NCBI GenBank assembly: GCA_017415165.1
Contig: JAFQIY010000046.1
Coordinates: 1-64,000 of the forward strand
Reading direction: 5' to 3'
Source of the DNA: Oscillospiraceae bacterium
GTDB taxonomy: Bacteria; Bacillota; Clostridia; Oscillospirales; Ruminococcaceae
Length of the DNA: 64,000 nucleotides
The position numbers were made by a program, and so were the translations under genes. Shown one piece after another: positions 8,806-17,529 of the stretch (position 1 is its first letter; every line of letters begins with the position of its first letter). The notes beneath the pieces are model-generated. The model saw only the letters and a program-made list of their open reading frames with translations. It was not told the origin of the DNA and did no database searches.

Positions 8806-9467
8806 TAATAGCTGCCTGCCTCCTCGTTGTTGAGAAGCTTAACAGCTGAGCTTGTACCAATTCTATCACAGCCTGCTTCAAGGAACATTTCCAAATCCTC
8901 ACGGGACTTGACACCGCCTGCGGCTTTCATCTTCACATTCTCACCGATGTGCCCCTTGAAAAGGCGGATATCCTCAATCTTTGCGCCGCCTGTGCCGAAG
9001 CCTGTGGAGGTCTTGATGTAGTCTGCGCCGCCCTCGGTTACGCACTGGCAAAGCTGGATTTTTTCCTCGTCGGTAAGGTAGCAGGTTTCAACGATAACCT
9101 TGAGAATATGACTGCCGCAGATTTTCTTCACAGCGGCAATCTCTCTTGTTACCTCGTCAAACTCGTTGTTTTTAACCATACCGAGATTGATTACCATATC
9201 AATTTCGTCAGCGCCGTCAACAATTGCGTTTGCCGCTTCAATAACCTTTACCTCGGTTGTGTTGTAGCCGAGAGGAAAACCGATTACCGTACAGATATTG
9301 AGACGCGGAAACTTTTCCCTTGCGTATCTTACATAAGCGGGAGGGATACAAACGGAAGCCGTGCCGAACTTTTCTGCTTCGATGCAGAGTGCGTCGATGT
9401 CAGCCTTTGTGCTTACCGCTTTAAGCTGTGTATGGTCAATGTGGGACATAATTTCGTTGTTTGTCAT
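8805..9467 (-). CDS. deoC: Deoxyribose-phosphate aldolase
   Basis: 220 residues from the ATG at 9467, preferred over 9485 because AAAGGA lies between the two with proper spacing. It cleaves 2-deoxyribose 5-phosphate to glyceraldehyde 3-phosphate and acetaldehyde in the cytoplasm. The Schiff-base lysine is K152 in DYIKTSTGFG, and KVIVETCYL carries the second conserved stretch. It is the first gene of a minus-strand group with the MutS-like ATPase, the unknown membrane protein and deoB. A 17-bp-spaced promoter precedes it. No DeoR-type operator was recognised. Confidence 0.96.
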   Translation of the reverse strand: MTNNEIMSHIDHTQLKAVSTKADIDALCIEAEKFGTASVCIPPAYVRYAREKFPRLNICTVIGFPLGYNTTEVKVIEAANAIVDGADEIDMVINLGMVKNNEFDEVTREIAAVKKICGSHILKVIVETCYLTDEEKIQLCQCVTEGGADYIKTSTGFGTGGAKIEDIRLFKGHIGENVKMKAAGGVKSREDLEMFLEAGCDRIGTSSAVKLLNNEEAGSY

Positions 9468-9499
9468 ATGTAACAATCCTTTCATTTTCAGATATATTA

Positions 9500-9528
9500 A
9501 TTATAACCTATTTATTGTATTTTGGCAA
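9500..9528 (-). promoter_or_regulatory. Promoter of deoC
   Basis: On the minus strand TTGCCA (9523-9528), a 17-bp spacer and TATAAT (9500-9505) lie about 35 bp before the deoC start. Confidence 0.75.
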
Positions 9529-9557
9529 TAATAATATACAAAAACAACAATATTTTA

Positions 9558-9585
9558 TTGACATTTCTTCGAAGCGTGGTATAAT
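9558..9585 (+). promoter_or_regulatory. Promoter of the diguanylate cyclase
   Basis: TTGACA (9558-9563), a 16-bp spacer and TATAAT (9580-9585), with AGGAG at 9609-9613 before the ATG at 9621. It diverges from the deoC promoter. Confidence 0.85.
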
Positions 9586-9620
9586 ATAAACAACACCGCT
9601 TTAACACAGGAGAGTGTATT

Positions 9621-10703
9621 ATGAGCAGCAAAAAATTTTCCCTCATAAATTTCTTATACAAGGACGTTTCCTTCGACAGCGAGGAAAGTCAGTTTCTGCT
9701 GATGATGAGATTTTTTTATATCATCACGGCTTTGTACATAGTTTCATTCTATATTTTTGCCGCAGTTTCAGGCATACTCAAGGAAGCACCTATACTGCTG
9801 GTATGGCTGCCGCTTCACGTTGCCTGCTTCTTTACTACCTACCACTGCGGCAGACGTGTGGTATTCCACATATTCTCAGGCGGAATACTGACGTGGCTGA
9901 TTTACTCGGTTTACCTTATGGGCGAGGATTACGGTGCGCACTACTTTATTTATCCGCTTATGGTAATCTCCTTTTTTGCAACATATCGGAATTTCAGGGG
10001 CAAGGCAATTTATATGACCTTCCTGCTGGCGCTGAACATTGCAGTGTATTTCTACGGCACGGTGCACGAGCCTGTTCTGAAAATTACCGAAAAGCAGGGC
10101 AATGTGCTGAATGTTATGTACACGGTTACGCTGTTTGTGTGTATGTTTGTAATCTGCTTTATTTTCAGCAACACCAACCAGTCTGCACTTGAAAAGCTGA
10201 ATGTCTACAACCGCAGGCTGAAAAAAGAAGCGGAAACCGATGCGCTTACGGGGCTTATGAACCGCCGCTGTATGTACAAGGCACTGGAAGAAAATATGAG
10301 TATTGCAGACACAGTTTTCTCCGTGGCAATCGGTGACATTGACTTCTTCAAGAAAATCAATGACACTAAGGGGCACAACTTCGGTGATGATGTGCTGAAA
10401 CAGCTTGCGGCATATTTTATGGAATATATGAAGGAAAAGGGTATCGTCTGCCGTTGGGGCGGCGAGGAATTCCTGTTCCTGTTTCCTTCCTGCGGCATTG
10501 ACAAGGCTTACGGTTATGTGCTGGAAATGAAAACTCACATTGAAAAAATGCCGATTACTTTTTTCGGCGAAACAATTAATATAACAATGACCTTCGGTGT
10601 TGAGGAACACAAGGCAGGGTCACTTGTTACCGAGCTGATAAGCAAGGCTGACAGCAAGCTTTACGACGGCAAGGCAGGCGGACGAAACACAGTTGTAAAA
10701 TAA
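9621..10703 (+). CDS. Membrane diguanylate cyclase (GGDEF)
   Basis: 360 residues. The N-terminal 185 contain about six hydrophobic segments forming an unnamed membrane sensor, followed by a GGDEF domain that makes cyclic di-GMP from two GTP. The domain begins with DALTGLMNRR, has the metal and base site region GDIDFFKKINDTKGHNFGDD, and an intact active-site loop GGEEF at 280-284, so it is expected to be active. The inhibitory I-site (RxxD nine residues before the loop) is replaced by KEKG at 271-274, so product feedback at that site should be lost. It is monocistronic. The input signal is unknown. Confidence 0.93.
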   Translation: MSSKKFSLINFLYKDVSFDSEESQFLLMMRFFYIITALYIVSFYIFAAVSGILKEAPILLVWLPLHVACFFTTYHCGRRVVFHIFSGGILTWLIYSVYLMGEDYGAHYFIYPLMVISFFATYRNFRGKAIYMTFLLALNIAVYFYGTVHEPVLKITEKQGNVLNVMYTVTLFVCMFVICFIFSNTNQSALEKLNVYNRRLKKEAETDALTGLMNRRCMYKALEENMSIADTVFSVAIGDIDFFKKINDTKGHNFGDDVLKQLAAYFMEYMKEKGIVCRWGGEEFLFLFPSCGIDKAYGYVLEMKTHIEKMPITFFGETINITMTFGVEEHKAGSLVTELISKADSKLYDGKAGGRNTVVK

Positions 10704-10710
10704 AAAAATC

Positions 10711-10741
10711 AAGGGTACCGGATTTGCGTTCCGATACCCTT
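10711..10741 (+). terminator. Terminator of the diguanylate cyclase gene
   Basis: A 12-bp stem with one mismatch (10711-10722 with 10730-10741). Its sequence is nearly the same as the ppiB terminator 220 bp away. Confidence 0.75.
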
Positions 10742-10742
10742 C

Positions 10743-10927
10743 CGACTGTCGATAAAGTCGACAGTCGAATGAAAAATGAATAAAGAATAATGAATAGTGA
10801 ATAGTTAAGGTGTCCGCTTTGCGGACATTTTTAATATTATTGCCGAAGGCAATTCCTTAATTATAAATTATTCATTCTTCATTATTCAATATTCACTATT
10901 CTTTGTCGAAAAGTCTTTTTCGACAAA
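10743..10927. repeat. Inverted-repeat, MITE-like intergenic cluster
   Basis: The cluster holds a palindromic hairpin CGACTGTCGATAAAGTCG, then AT-rich GAATAATGAATAGTGAATAG repeats (about 10769-10815), a GTCCGCTTTGCGGAC hairpin, a TTGCCGAAGGCAA hairpin, the inverse AT-rich repeats (about 10855-10903), and a GTCGAAAAGTCTTTTTCGAC hairpin. Overall it is an imperfect inverted repeat without a gene. It looks like a non-coding mobile repeat; no transposase accompanies it. Confidence 0.7.
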
Positions 10928-10930
10928 CTA

Positions 10931-10962
10931 AAGGGTATCGGATTTTGTGTTCCGATACCCTT
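10931..10962 (-). terminator. Terminator of ppiB
   Basis: A 12-bp perfect stem (10931-10942 with 10951-10962), almost identical to the one at 10711-10741, directly after the ppiB stop. Confidence 0.75.
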
Positions 10963-10967
10963 TCTTG

Positions 10968-11441
10968 TTATTCCTCGATATAAACCTTCTTCATCTTCTG
11001 TTCGTTGACAGGTCTGTCACCGAAGCTTGTCTTTGTTGTTGCAATTTCGTCAACAACCTCGATACCCTCAACAACCTTGCCGAAAGCAGCGTATTCGCCG
11101 TCAAGGTGAGGAGCGTCCATATGCATAATGAAGAACTGAGAACCTGCGCTGTCCTTCATCATAGAACGTGCCATAGAGATAACGCCTCTTGTGTGCTTGA
11201 GATCGTTCTTTACGCCGTTGGAAGCAAACTCGCCCTTGATATGGTGACCGGGACCGCCCATACCTGTTCCCTCAGGACAGCCGCCCTGAATCATAAAGCC
11301 TTCGATTACACGGTGAAAGATAAGTCCGTCGTAAAAGCCGTCCTTAACGAGCTTTTCGAAGTTTTCAACTGTAATAGGAGCGATTTCGGGATAAAGCTCC
11401 AGCTTGATTTTCTTGCCGTTTTCCATTTCAATAACTACCAT
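10968..11441 (-). CDS. ppiB: Peptidyl-prolyl cis-trans isomerase, cyclophilin type
   Basis: 157 residues, a minimal cyclophilin without signal peptide, so a cytoplasmic folding catalyst that isomerises Xaa-Pro bonds. The core FHRVIEGFMIQGG contains the catalytic Arg, and SQFFIMHMDAPHLDGEYAAFGKV contributes the Phe, Met and His of the active site. The Trp that binds cyclosporin in many cyclophilins is His here, as in many bacterial forms. AAAGGAATT precedes the ATG. It has its own terminator and lies apart from the ABC operon upstream. Confidence 0.95.
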   Translation of the reverse strand: MVVIEMENGKKIKLELYPEIAPITVENFEKLVKDGFYDGLIFHRVIEGFMIQGGCPEGTGMGGPGHHIKGEFASNGVKNDLKHTRGVISMARSMMKDSAGSQFFIMHMDAPHLDGEYAAFGKVVEGIEVVDEIATTKTSFGDRPVNEQKMKKVYIEE

Positions 11442-11518
11442 AGTGATAATTCCTTTCAGAGTAAAAATATTACTGAATGATTATATCACATTTTCCAGCA
11501 AATTGCAAGTGGCATCTG

Positions 11519-12352
11519 CTACCCCTTTACAGCGCCTGCGATAACGCCCTCGATGATATATTTCTGGCTGAAAAGGTAGAAAATTATTATGGGGACAATT
11601 GCAAGGACAAGCATTGCCATAAAGCCGCCCCAGTTGACAGCACCGTATGCGCCCTGCATTGCAATCTGAATTGCCACGGGGAGAGTCTTGTTGTCCGTGC
11701 CTAAGATAAGATATGGCAGGAGATAGTCGTTCCATATCCACATTGCGTTGAGGATTGTTACGGTTATTGCTGTTGGTTTGAGAATTGGCATTACCACGAG
11801 AAAGAAAATCTGCACGGGGTTACAGCCGTCGATTTCCGCCGCTTCTTCAAGCTCCCTCGGGATACTTTTCACAAAGCCGCTGAGCATAAACACGGACAGA
11901 CCCGCTCCGAAACCGAGGTACACGAAAATTATTCCCACAGGGTTATTGAATTTAATTTTTGTTACTACATAGGTCATAGTGTACATAACCATCTGAAAGG
12001 GTACAATCATACTGAACAGAAAGGTTTTGTAAATCGCGCCTGTGAGAAAATTCTTCACGCGGACAAGATACCAGGCTGTCATTGAGCAAAGCACTGCAAT
12101 CACCAGCACGGAAAGCACGGTGATAAACAGCGAGCGGAGAAATGCTCCGAGAATTCCCGAGCTTTGTATTCCTGCGGCATAGTTTTCGAGTCCTGCAAAG
12201 GTTTCGCTGTTTGGCAGAGTGAAGGGGCTGCCCATAATGCTGAATTTTGTCTTGAATGAATTGATTACGACAATAAAAATCGGAAACAGAAACAGTGCCG
12301 CAAGCAATACAAGAAAACCAAAAAGAATGATATTGTTACGCTTTTTTGCCAT
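11519..12352 (-). CDS. Carbohydrate ABC transporter permease, MalG type
   Basis: 277 residues with six hydrophobic segments and the EAA loop that contacts the ATPase (EEAAEIDGCNPVQIFFLVVMP), normal for MalG-family permeases. It forms the channel with the MalF-type partner encoded just upstream. Its ATG overlaps the partner's TGA, so the two are coupled. No ATPase gene accompanies the operon. Such importers in Firmicutes commonly share one MsmK-like ATPase encoded elsewhere. It is the last gene of the operon. Confidence 0.93.
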   Translation of the reverse strand: MAKKRNNIILFGFLVLLAALFLFPIFIVVINSFKTKFSIMGSPFTLPNSETFAGLENYAAGIQSSGILGAFLRSLFITVLSVLVIAVLCSMTAWYLVRVKNFLTGAIYKTFLFSMIVPFQMVMYTMTYVVTKIKFNNPVGIIFVYLGFGAGLSVFMLSGFVKSIPRELEEAAEIDGCNPVQIFFLVVMPILKPTAITVTILNAMWIWNDYLLPYLILGTDNKTLPVAIQIAMQGAYGAVNWGGFMAMLVLAIVPIIIFYLFSQKYIIEGVIAGAVKG

Positions 12353-13164
12353 CAGCTTTCGACCTCCCTGCTGCTTGTGAATTTAAGCTGTGCAAAGGCA
12401 ATCAGCGCCACGATAAGGAAGAAAATTACCGCCTTTGCCTGACCTACACCCTGCCAGCCTGCACGTCCGTAAAAGGTGTTGTAGATGTCAAGTGCAAGCA
12501 TTGATGTTTTTCTTGCAGGTGCACCTGCGGTAAGGGCGAGGTTCTGGTCAAACAGCTTGAATGAGTTGGTCAGGGTGAGAAAGGTGCAGATTGTTACTGA
12601 CGGCATAAGCATTGGAATTGTCACGTTTTTAAGTGTCTGCAGACGTGTTGCACCGTCAATCTGCGAGGCTTCGTGCAAATCACGGGGGATATTCTGCAAG
12701 CCTGCGATATAGATTACCATCATATAGCCGATTAACTGCCAGTTGGTAAGGATAACCAGTCCCCAGAAGCCGTAGCTTGGGTCATAGCTCAAATCTACGC
12801 CGAAACGGTTCAGCACGCCGTTGATAATTAAATTCCATATATAGCCAAGCACAATTCCGCCGATAAGGTTCGGCATAAAGAAAATTGTGCGGAACACGTT
12901 CTTGCCCCTGACTGCACTTGTCAAGGCAAGTGCCAACAGGAATGCAAAAATATTCACGGTTACAACCGAAACAACAGTGAACTTTGCCGTAAACCACAGC
13001 GCATTTAGAAAATCGGCATTGCTGAATGCAAGTGCGTAGTTCTTGAAGCCTACCCATTGTGCATTTTCAACCGTAGTGAACTTGTTGAAGGAAAGGTAAA
13101 TTCCCATCAGAAACGGCACTATGAAGAACGCTGCAAAAGCAATCAGTGTCGGCAGAACAAACAA
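12352..13164 (-). CDS. Carbohydrate ABC transporter permease, MalF type
   Basis: 270 residues from the TTG at 13164; six hydrophobic segments and the EAA loop (HEASQIDGATRLQTLKNVTIPML). The start is unclear. TTG at 13164 has no ribosome site at proper distance, while AAAGGGG at 13192-13198 sits ideally for an in-frame ATT at 13182, which would add KKYFPL-like residues usual before the first helix in this family. No ATG or GTG is in frame between the lipoprotein stop and TTG. It lies between the binding protein and the MalG-type permease in a sugar-uptake operon. Confidence 0.9.
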   Translation of the reverse strand: MFVLPTLIAFAAFFIVPFLMGIYLSFNKFTTVENAQWVGFKNYALAFSNADFLNALWFTAKFTVVSVVTVNIFAFLLALALTSAVRGKNVFRTIFFMPNLIGGIVLGYIWNLIINGVLNRFGVDLSYDPSYGFWGLVILTNWQLIGYMMVIYIAGLQNIPRDLHEASQIDGATRLQTLKNVTIPMLMPSVTICTFLTLTNSFKLFDQNLALTAGAPARKTSMLALDIYNTFYGRAGWQGVGQAKAVIFFLIVALIAFAQLKFTSSREVES

Positions 13165-13199
13165 AGGAAAATACTTTTTAATTTTAACCAGCCCCTTTG

Positions 13200-14570
13200 T
13201 TACTGTGCAAGATAAGAGCTTTCTGTTTTCCAGCTTTCTGTTACAATTTTCTCAACGCCTGACCAGTCTATGCTGCCCTGCGCATACTGGAGAAGGGCTG
13301 CGCCGAAATCCTCCTTGAAGGTCTGACTTGGGAAAAGTGTAAAGTTCCAAGGAATATTTACGATGCCGTCCTCGTCCATCCAGTCGAGCACTTCACGGGT
13401 AAGCGGGTCGTCAGGTGTGTCTGCGTCGTCAAAGGTATCAAACGGTGCAATGAAGCCGAGGCTGTTTGTAACGTAATCCTTGCCCATTTCGCTGGAATAG
13501 AGCCAGTAGAGGAAGTCAGCGGCAGCCTGCTGTTCCTCCTCGGAAGCCTGAGAATTGATACAGAAATAGTTTTCCGTACCGATGCAGAGTCCCTGATTTT
13601 CTTCGCCCTCAACACCTGTATAAATCGGCAGATACTTGATATTCTCAGCGGTTACAACGTTGCCGTCAATGCCGTTAATCTGACTCCACGCCCAGTTGCC
13701 GTTCTGCACCATTGCGCACTCGCCGAGGGCAAATTCAGCCATTGACTCGTCGGTAATCTTTGAACCGAGCATTTTTCTGTCAACGGTGGAATTGTTGATA
13801 TACAGGTCAAAGATATTGCGGAAATTTTCGCCGTATGCAAAGGTGATTTCCTTTGTTGCGTCACTTGTCAGGTCAACGTTGTTATTGGTAAATTCATAAT
13901 AAATCGGCACGTTTGCAAGGTGTGTCTGCCAGCGCCAGTCGTCACCGGGTTTGAGTGAGGTGCAGGCAAAAACGCCCTTGATACCAAGCTCGTCCTTCTT
14001 CGCCTGCATATCCTCAACAACGGCTTTAAGCTCGCCAAAGCTGTCAACATCTTCCATATCTTCAAGGGTAACTGCCTTGTTTTCAAGGTCGAAATATTTA
14101 TCGGTAATTTCTTTGTTGTAAATAATTCCGTAACCCTCAACGGTGTACGGAATACCATAAGGCACGCCGCCAACGGAAAGGGCGGAATTCTTATCAGTAA
14201 GCGCAGCATAAATTCTTGTATTGCTGAGGTCGGCACAGTAACCGCTCCAGTTTGCGTAGCCTCTTGGTCCGTTTACCTGAAAGATTGTCGGCGCTTCGGA
14301 GGTGGACATCTTCGCACTGAGAGTCTGCTCGTAGGTGTTGTTTGCGGCGGTTTCAACGATAACCTTGTTGCCTGTCTGCTCCTCGTAGGTTTTCACAATT
14401 TCCTCGTAAGCAGTTGCACTTTCGGGCTTGAAGTTGAGAAAGCGGACGGTATGCACAGCATTTTCGGGCATATCGGTTACACCTTGTTCAGGCTCTTCGT
14501 CACGTCCGCAGGCGGTAAAAAGTGATGTACCTGCGGCAAGTGCAAGAATTAAAGCAATCTGTTTTTTCAT
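13200..14570 (-). CDS. Sugar-binding lipoprotein of an ABC importer
   Basis: 456 residues, family 1 extracellular solute-binding protein. The N-terminus is a lipoprotein signal: two Lys, a hydrophobic stretch, and lipobox FTAC with the acylated Cys at residue 21. It captures sugar outside the cell for the two permeases downstream. Divergence from a GH3 beta-glucosidase across a 163-bp control region suggests the ligand is a beta-linked oligosaccharide, such as cello- or xylo-oligosaccharide. That is inference from context. Confidence 0.92.
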   Translation of the reverse strand: MKKQIALILALAAGTSLFTACGRDEEPEQGVTDMPENAVHTVRFLNFKPESATAYEEIVKTYEEQTGNKVIVETAANNTYEQTLSAKMSTSEAPTIFQVNGPRGYANWSGYCADLSNTRIYAALTDKNSALSVGGVPYGIPYTVEGYGIIYNKEITDKYFDLENKAVTLEDMEDVDSFGELKAVVEDMQAKKDELGIKGVFACTSLKPGDDWRWQTHLANVPIYYEFTNNNVDLTSDATKEITFAYGENFRNIFDLYINNSTVDRKMLGSKITDESMAEFALGECAMVQNGNWAWSQINGIDGNVVTAENIKYLPIYTGVEGEENQGLCIGTENYFCINSQASEEEQQAAADFLYWLYSSEMGKDYVTNSLGFIAPFDTFDDADTPDDPLTREVLDWMDEDGIVNIPWNFTLFPSQTFKEDFGAALLQYAQGSIDWSGVEKIVTESWKTESSYLAQ

Positions 14571-14667
14571 ATAATCAAATCCTTTCTGAAATTACAAAAA
14601 TTGTTTTAACTATTATTTTCAGAAATGCCTTGACTATACATAAAAAATTTATTATTAAAAGCAAATT

Positions 14668-14701
14668 TTTTGTTGCAACAAAATTGAATATATAGTACAA
14701 T
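14668..14701 (+). promoter_or_regulatory. GH3 promoter with a 16-bp palindrome over the -35
   Basis: TTGCAA (14673-14678), a 17-bp spacer and TACAAT (14696-14701). The -35 is the centre of a perfect palindrome TTTTGTTGCAACAAAA at 14668-14683, a good operator candidate for a dimeric repressor that may control GH3 and the divergent importer together. No regulator gene is adjacent. Confidence 0.7.
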
Positions 14702-14733
14702 ATCTGTAATCACATTGAAAGGGTGTAATTATT

Positions 14734-17481
14734 ATGGCTAAGATAACTCTTGACTGGAATAAATATATTAATAAGTCACGTCAGGTTGCCGCTGAGGGCG
14801 TTGTGATGCTGAAAAACGACAACAGCGTGCTTCCGCTTGACAAGGACAAGTGCACAGCTGTTTTCGGACGTATTCAGAGTCACTACTACAAGAGCGGTAC
14901 AGGCTCAGGGGGACTTGTAAATGTTACCGAGGTTGTGGGCATAACCGAGGGACTTCTGCGCTGTGGTGCAAAGCTTAATCAGGAGCTGATTGACACCTAC
15001 GCAAAGTGGGAGGAAGAAAACCCATTCGACAACGGTGCAGGCTGGGGCGGCGAGCCTTGGTCACAGAAGGAAATGCCCCTCGATGATGATTTTGTTGCGC
15101 ACATTGCAGCTGAGTCAGACTCCGCCGTGGTAATTATCGGACGTACCGCAGGTGAGGAGCAGGACAGCTCACCTGTTGAGGGGTCTTATCTTCTCAGCGC
15201 ACTTGAAAAGGAAATGCTTTGCAAGGTTCGTAAGCATTTCAGGAAAATGGCGGTGCTTCTCAATGTGGGCGGCGTGATTGATATGAGCTTTGTGAAGGAG
15301 ATTAACCCTGACTCTGTTCTTTACGTCTGGCAGGGCGGTATGGTTGGCGGACTTGGCGTTGCTGACGTGCTCCTCGGCACAGTCAACCCTTGCGGCAAGC
15401 TTGCTGACACGATTGCTGAAAAGCTTGAAGATTACCCTGCTTACAAGTATTTCGGCGACCCTGTAAGAAACTTCTACTGCGAGGATATTTATGTGGGTTA
15501 CCGCTACTTCGAAACGTTCGCTCCTGAAAAGGTGCTTTATCCTTTCGGCTACGGTCTTTCCTATACAACATTTGAATTTAAAACAGTTTCCGCTACTTCC
15601 GACAGCGAAAAGATTACTCTTGAAATCAAGGTGAAGAATACTGGCAGTTACGCTGGCAAGGAAGTTGTGCAGGCTTACTGCGAAGCACCGCAGGGCAAGC
15701 TTGGCAAGGCAGCAAGAGTGCTTTGCGGATACGAAAAGACAAAGGAGCTTGCACCGAATAAGGAACAAGTTCTCCGCATTGAAATTCCGATGTACAGCAT
15801 TGCTTCCTACGATGACACAGGTGCAAGCGGACACAAATCCTGCTATGTTCTTGAAGCAGGTACATACAATATTTATGCAGGCGGAAACGTTCGCTCTGCG
15901 GCTTGTGTTTACAGCTTTGATATCGCTGAAACAACCGTTGCTGAACAGCTTACCGAGGCACTCGCCCCTGTTCTCCCCTTCGAAAGAATGGTAAACCGTG
16001 ACGGCAAGGCTGTTATGGAAAATGCACCTCTTGCTGAATTTGATATGGACAAGCAGCGTGCTGAAAATCTTCATGCTGAAATTTTGCAGACAGGCGACAA
16101 GGGCATTAAGCTTTCTGATGTAAAGCGTGGCAAGGCTGCAATGGACGATTTTATCGCACAGCTTACTGACGAGGAGCTGTCCTGCATAATCCGCGGCGAG
16201 GGTATGGGAAGTCCGAAGGTTACCCCCGGTACGGCTTCTGCTTTCGGTGCGGTTTCACAGTGCCTTGCTGACAAGGGTATCCCCTGCGGCTGTTGCTCGG
16301 ACGGTCCGTCGGGTATGCGTCTTGACTGCGGAACAACCGCTTTCAGTATCCCTAACGGCACGCTTATCGCCTGCACCTTCAACAAGGAACTTGTTACTGA
16401 GCTGTTTGAATTTATGGGCAACGAGGTTGCGGCGAATAATGTTGAATGCCTGTTGGGTCCCGGTATGAACATTCACCGCTATGTTCTCAACGGACGTAAT
16501 TTCGAATATTTCAGCGAGGACCCTTACCTTACGGGTACAATGGCGGCATCTGAGCTCAAAGGCTTGCACAAGTTCGGTGTTACGGGCACGGTCAAGCATT
16601 TCTGCGGCAACAATCAGGAGACTCACCGTCACGACATTGACTCGGTTGTTTCAGAGCGTGCGCTCCGTGAGATTTACCTCAAAGGCTTTGAGATTGCTGT
16701 CAAGGAAGGCAAGGCTTGCTCCGTGATGACGACCTACGGCTCGGTAAACGGCTTGTGGACAGCTGGCAATTACGACCTTGTAACAACAATTCTCCACAAC
16801 GAATGGGGCTTCAAGGGCATTGTAATGACTGACTGGTGGGCTAACATCAACGAGCGTGGCAAGTCCCCTGACAAGAGCAATTTTGCGGCAATGGTGCGTG
16901 CACAGAATGACATTTATATGGTTTGCTCCGATGGTTCGAGAAATTCAGCAAACGACAACACACTTGCTTCACTTGAAAACGGCACGCTGACCCGTGGTGA
17001 GCTGCAGAGATGTGCAAAAAACATATGCGAGTTCCTTATGGGCACACGTGCGATGGACAGGGTTGAGGGCGTTGCTGACGAGTTTGAGATTATCAACCGC
17101 CCAGGCGACGATGATGATTTTGACGCGGCAAATGTTGTGTTCCACAAGCTTGACGGAACAGTTACAATCCCGCTGGAGGACATCTGCACCGACAAGAAGA
17201 CTTCCTATGTGTTTGCACTTGACATTGTACGCTGCGGCAAATTCCGTGCGACGATTACTGCTAAATCCGATATGAGCGAGCTTGCACAGATGCCTGTTAC
17301 GCTGTTTACGATGGGCACGCCTTGCGGCAACTACACCTGGAACGGCACAAACGGCGAATGGGTTTCCATTTCCCGTGACGACATCAATCTGTTCTCACGC
17401 TTTACGGCTTGCAGACTTTATTTTGCACAGAGCGGCTTGAAGCTTCGTGATATTACTTTTGAGATTATTCAGGAATATTAA
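14734..17481 (+). CDS. GH3 beta-glucosidase with permuted domain order
   Basis: 915 residues. Domain order is inverted relative to ordinary GH3 enzymes. The beta-sandwich normally placed C-terminally comes first (starting RQVAAEGVVMLKNDNSVLPL at residue 16), a fibronectin-III-like domain follows (VKNTGSYAGKEVVQAY near 292), and the TIM-barrel catalytic domain is last (LGPGMNIHR, GRNFEYFSEDP, VKHFCGNNQE). The nucleophile is D700 in VMTDWW. The same order is known from Ruminococcus albus and Butyrivibrio beta-glucosidases. There is no signal peptide, so it hydrolyses imported beta-glucosides in the cytoplasm. It diverges from the sugar ABC operon and ends at a strong terminator. Confidence 0.94.
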   Translation: MAKITLDWNKYINKSRQVAAEGVVMLKNDNSVLPLDKDKCTAVFGRIQSHYYKSGTGSGGLVNVTEVVGITEGLLRCGAKLNQELIDTYAKWEEENPFDNGAGWGGEPWSQKEMPLDDDFVAHIAAESDSAVVIIGRTAGEEQDSSPVEGSYLLSALEKEMLCKVRKHFRKMAVLLNVGGVIDMSFVKEINPDSVLYVWQGGMVGGLGVADVLLGTVNPCGKLADTIAEKLEDYPAYKYFGDPVRNFYCEDIYVGYRYFETFAPEKVLYPFGYGLSYTTFEFKTVSATSDSEKITLEIKVKNTGSYAGKEVVQAYCEAPQGKLGKAARVLCGYEKTKELAPNKEQVLRIEIPMYSIASYDDTGASGHKSCYVLEAGTYNIYAGGNVRSAACVYSFDIAETTVAEQLTEALAPVLPFERMVNRDGKAVMENAPLAEFDMDKQRAENLHAEILQTGDKGIKLSDVKRGKAAMDDFIAQLTDEELSCIIRGEGMGSPKVTPGTASAFGAVSQCLADKGIPCGCCSDGPSGMRLDCGTTAFSIPNGTLIACTFNKELVTELFEFMGNEVAANNVECLLGPGMNIHRYVLNGRNFEYFSEDPYLTGTMAASELKGLHKFGVTGTVKHFCGNNQETHRHDIDSVVSERALREIYLKGFEIAVKEGKACSVMTTYGSVNGLWTAGNYDLVTTILHNEWGFKGIVMTDWWANINERGKSPDKSNFAAMVRAQNDIYMVCSDGSRNSANDNTLASLENGTLTRGELQRCAKNICEFLMGTRAMDRVEGVADEFEIINRPGDDDDFDAANVVFHKLDGTVTIPLEDICTDKKTSYVFALDIVRCGKFRATITAKSDMSELAQMPVTLFTMGTPCGNYTWNGTNGEWVSISRDDINLFSRFTACRLYFAQSGLKLRDITFEIIQEY

Positions 17482-17487
17482 AAGGAT

Positions 17488-17520
17488 AACCCGAGAAGTT
17501 TGGCTTCTCGGGTTGTTGTT
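17488..17520 (+). terminator. Terminator of the GH3 gene
   Basis: An 11-bp stem (17488-17498 with 17504-17514) followed by a T-rich tract. Confidence 0.85.
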
Positions 17521-17529
17521 TGTACAATT

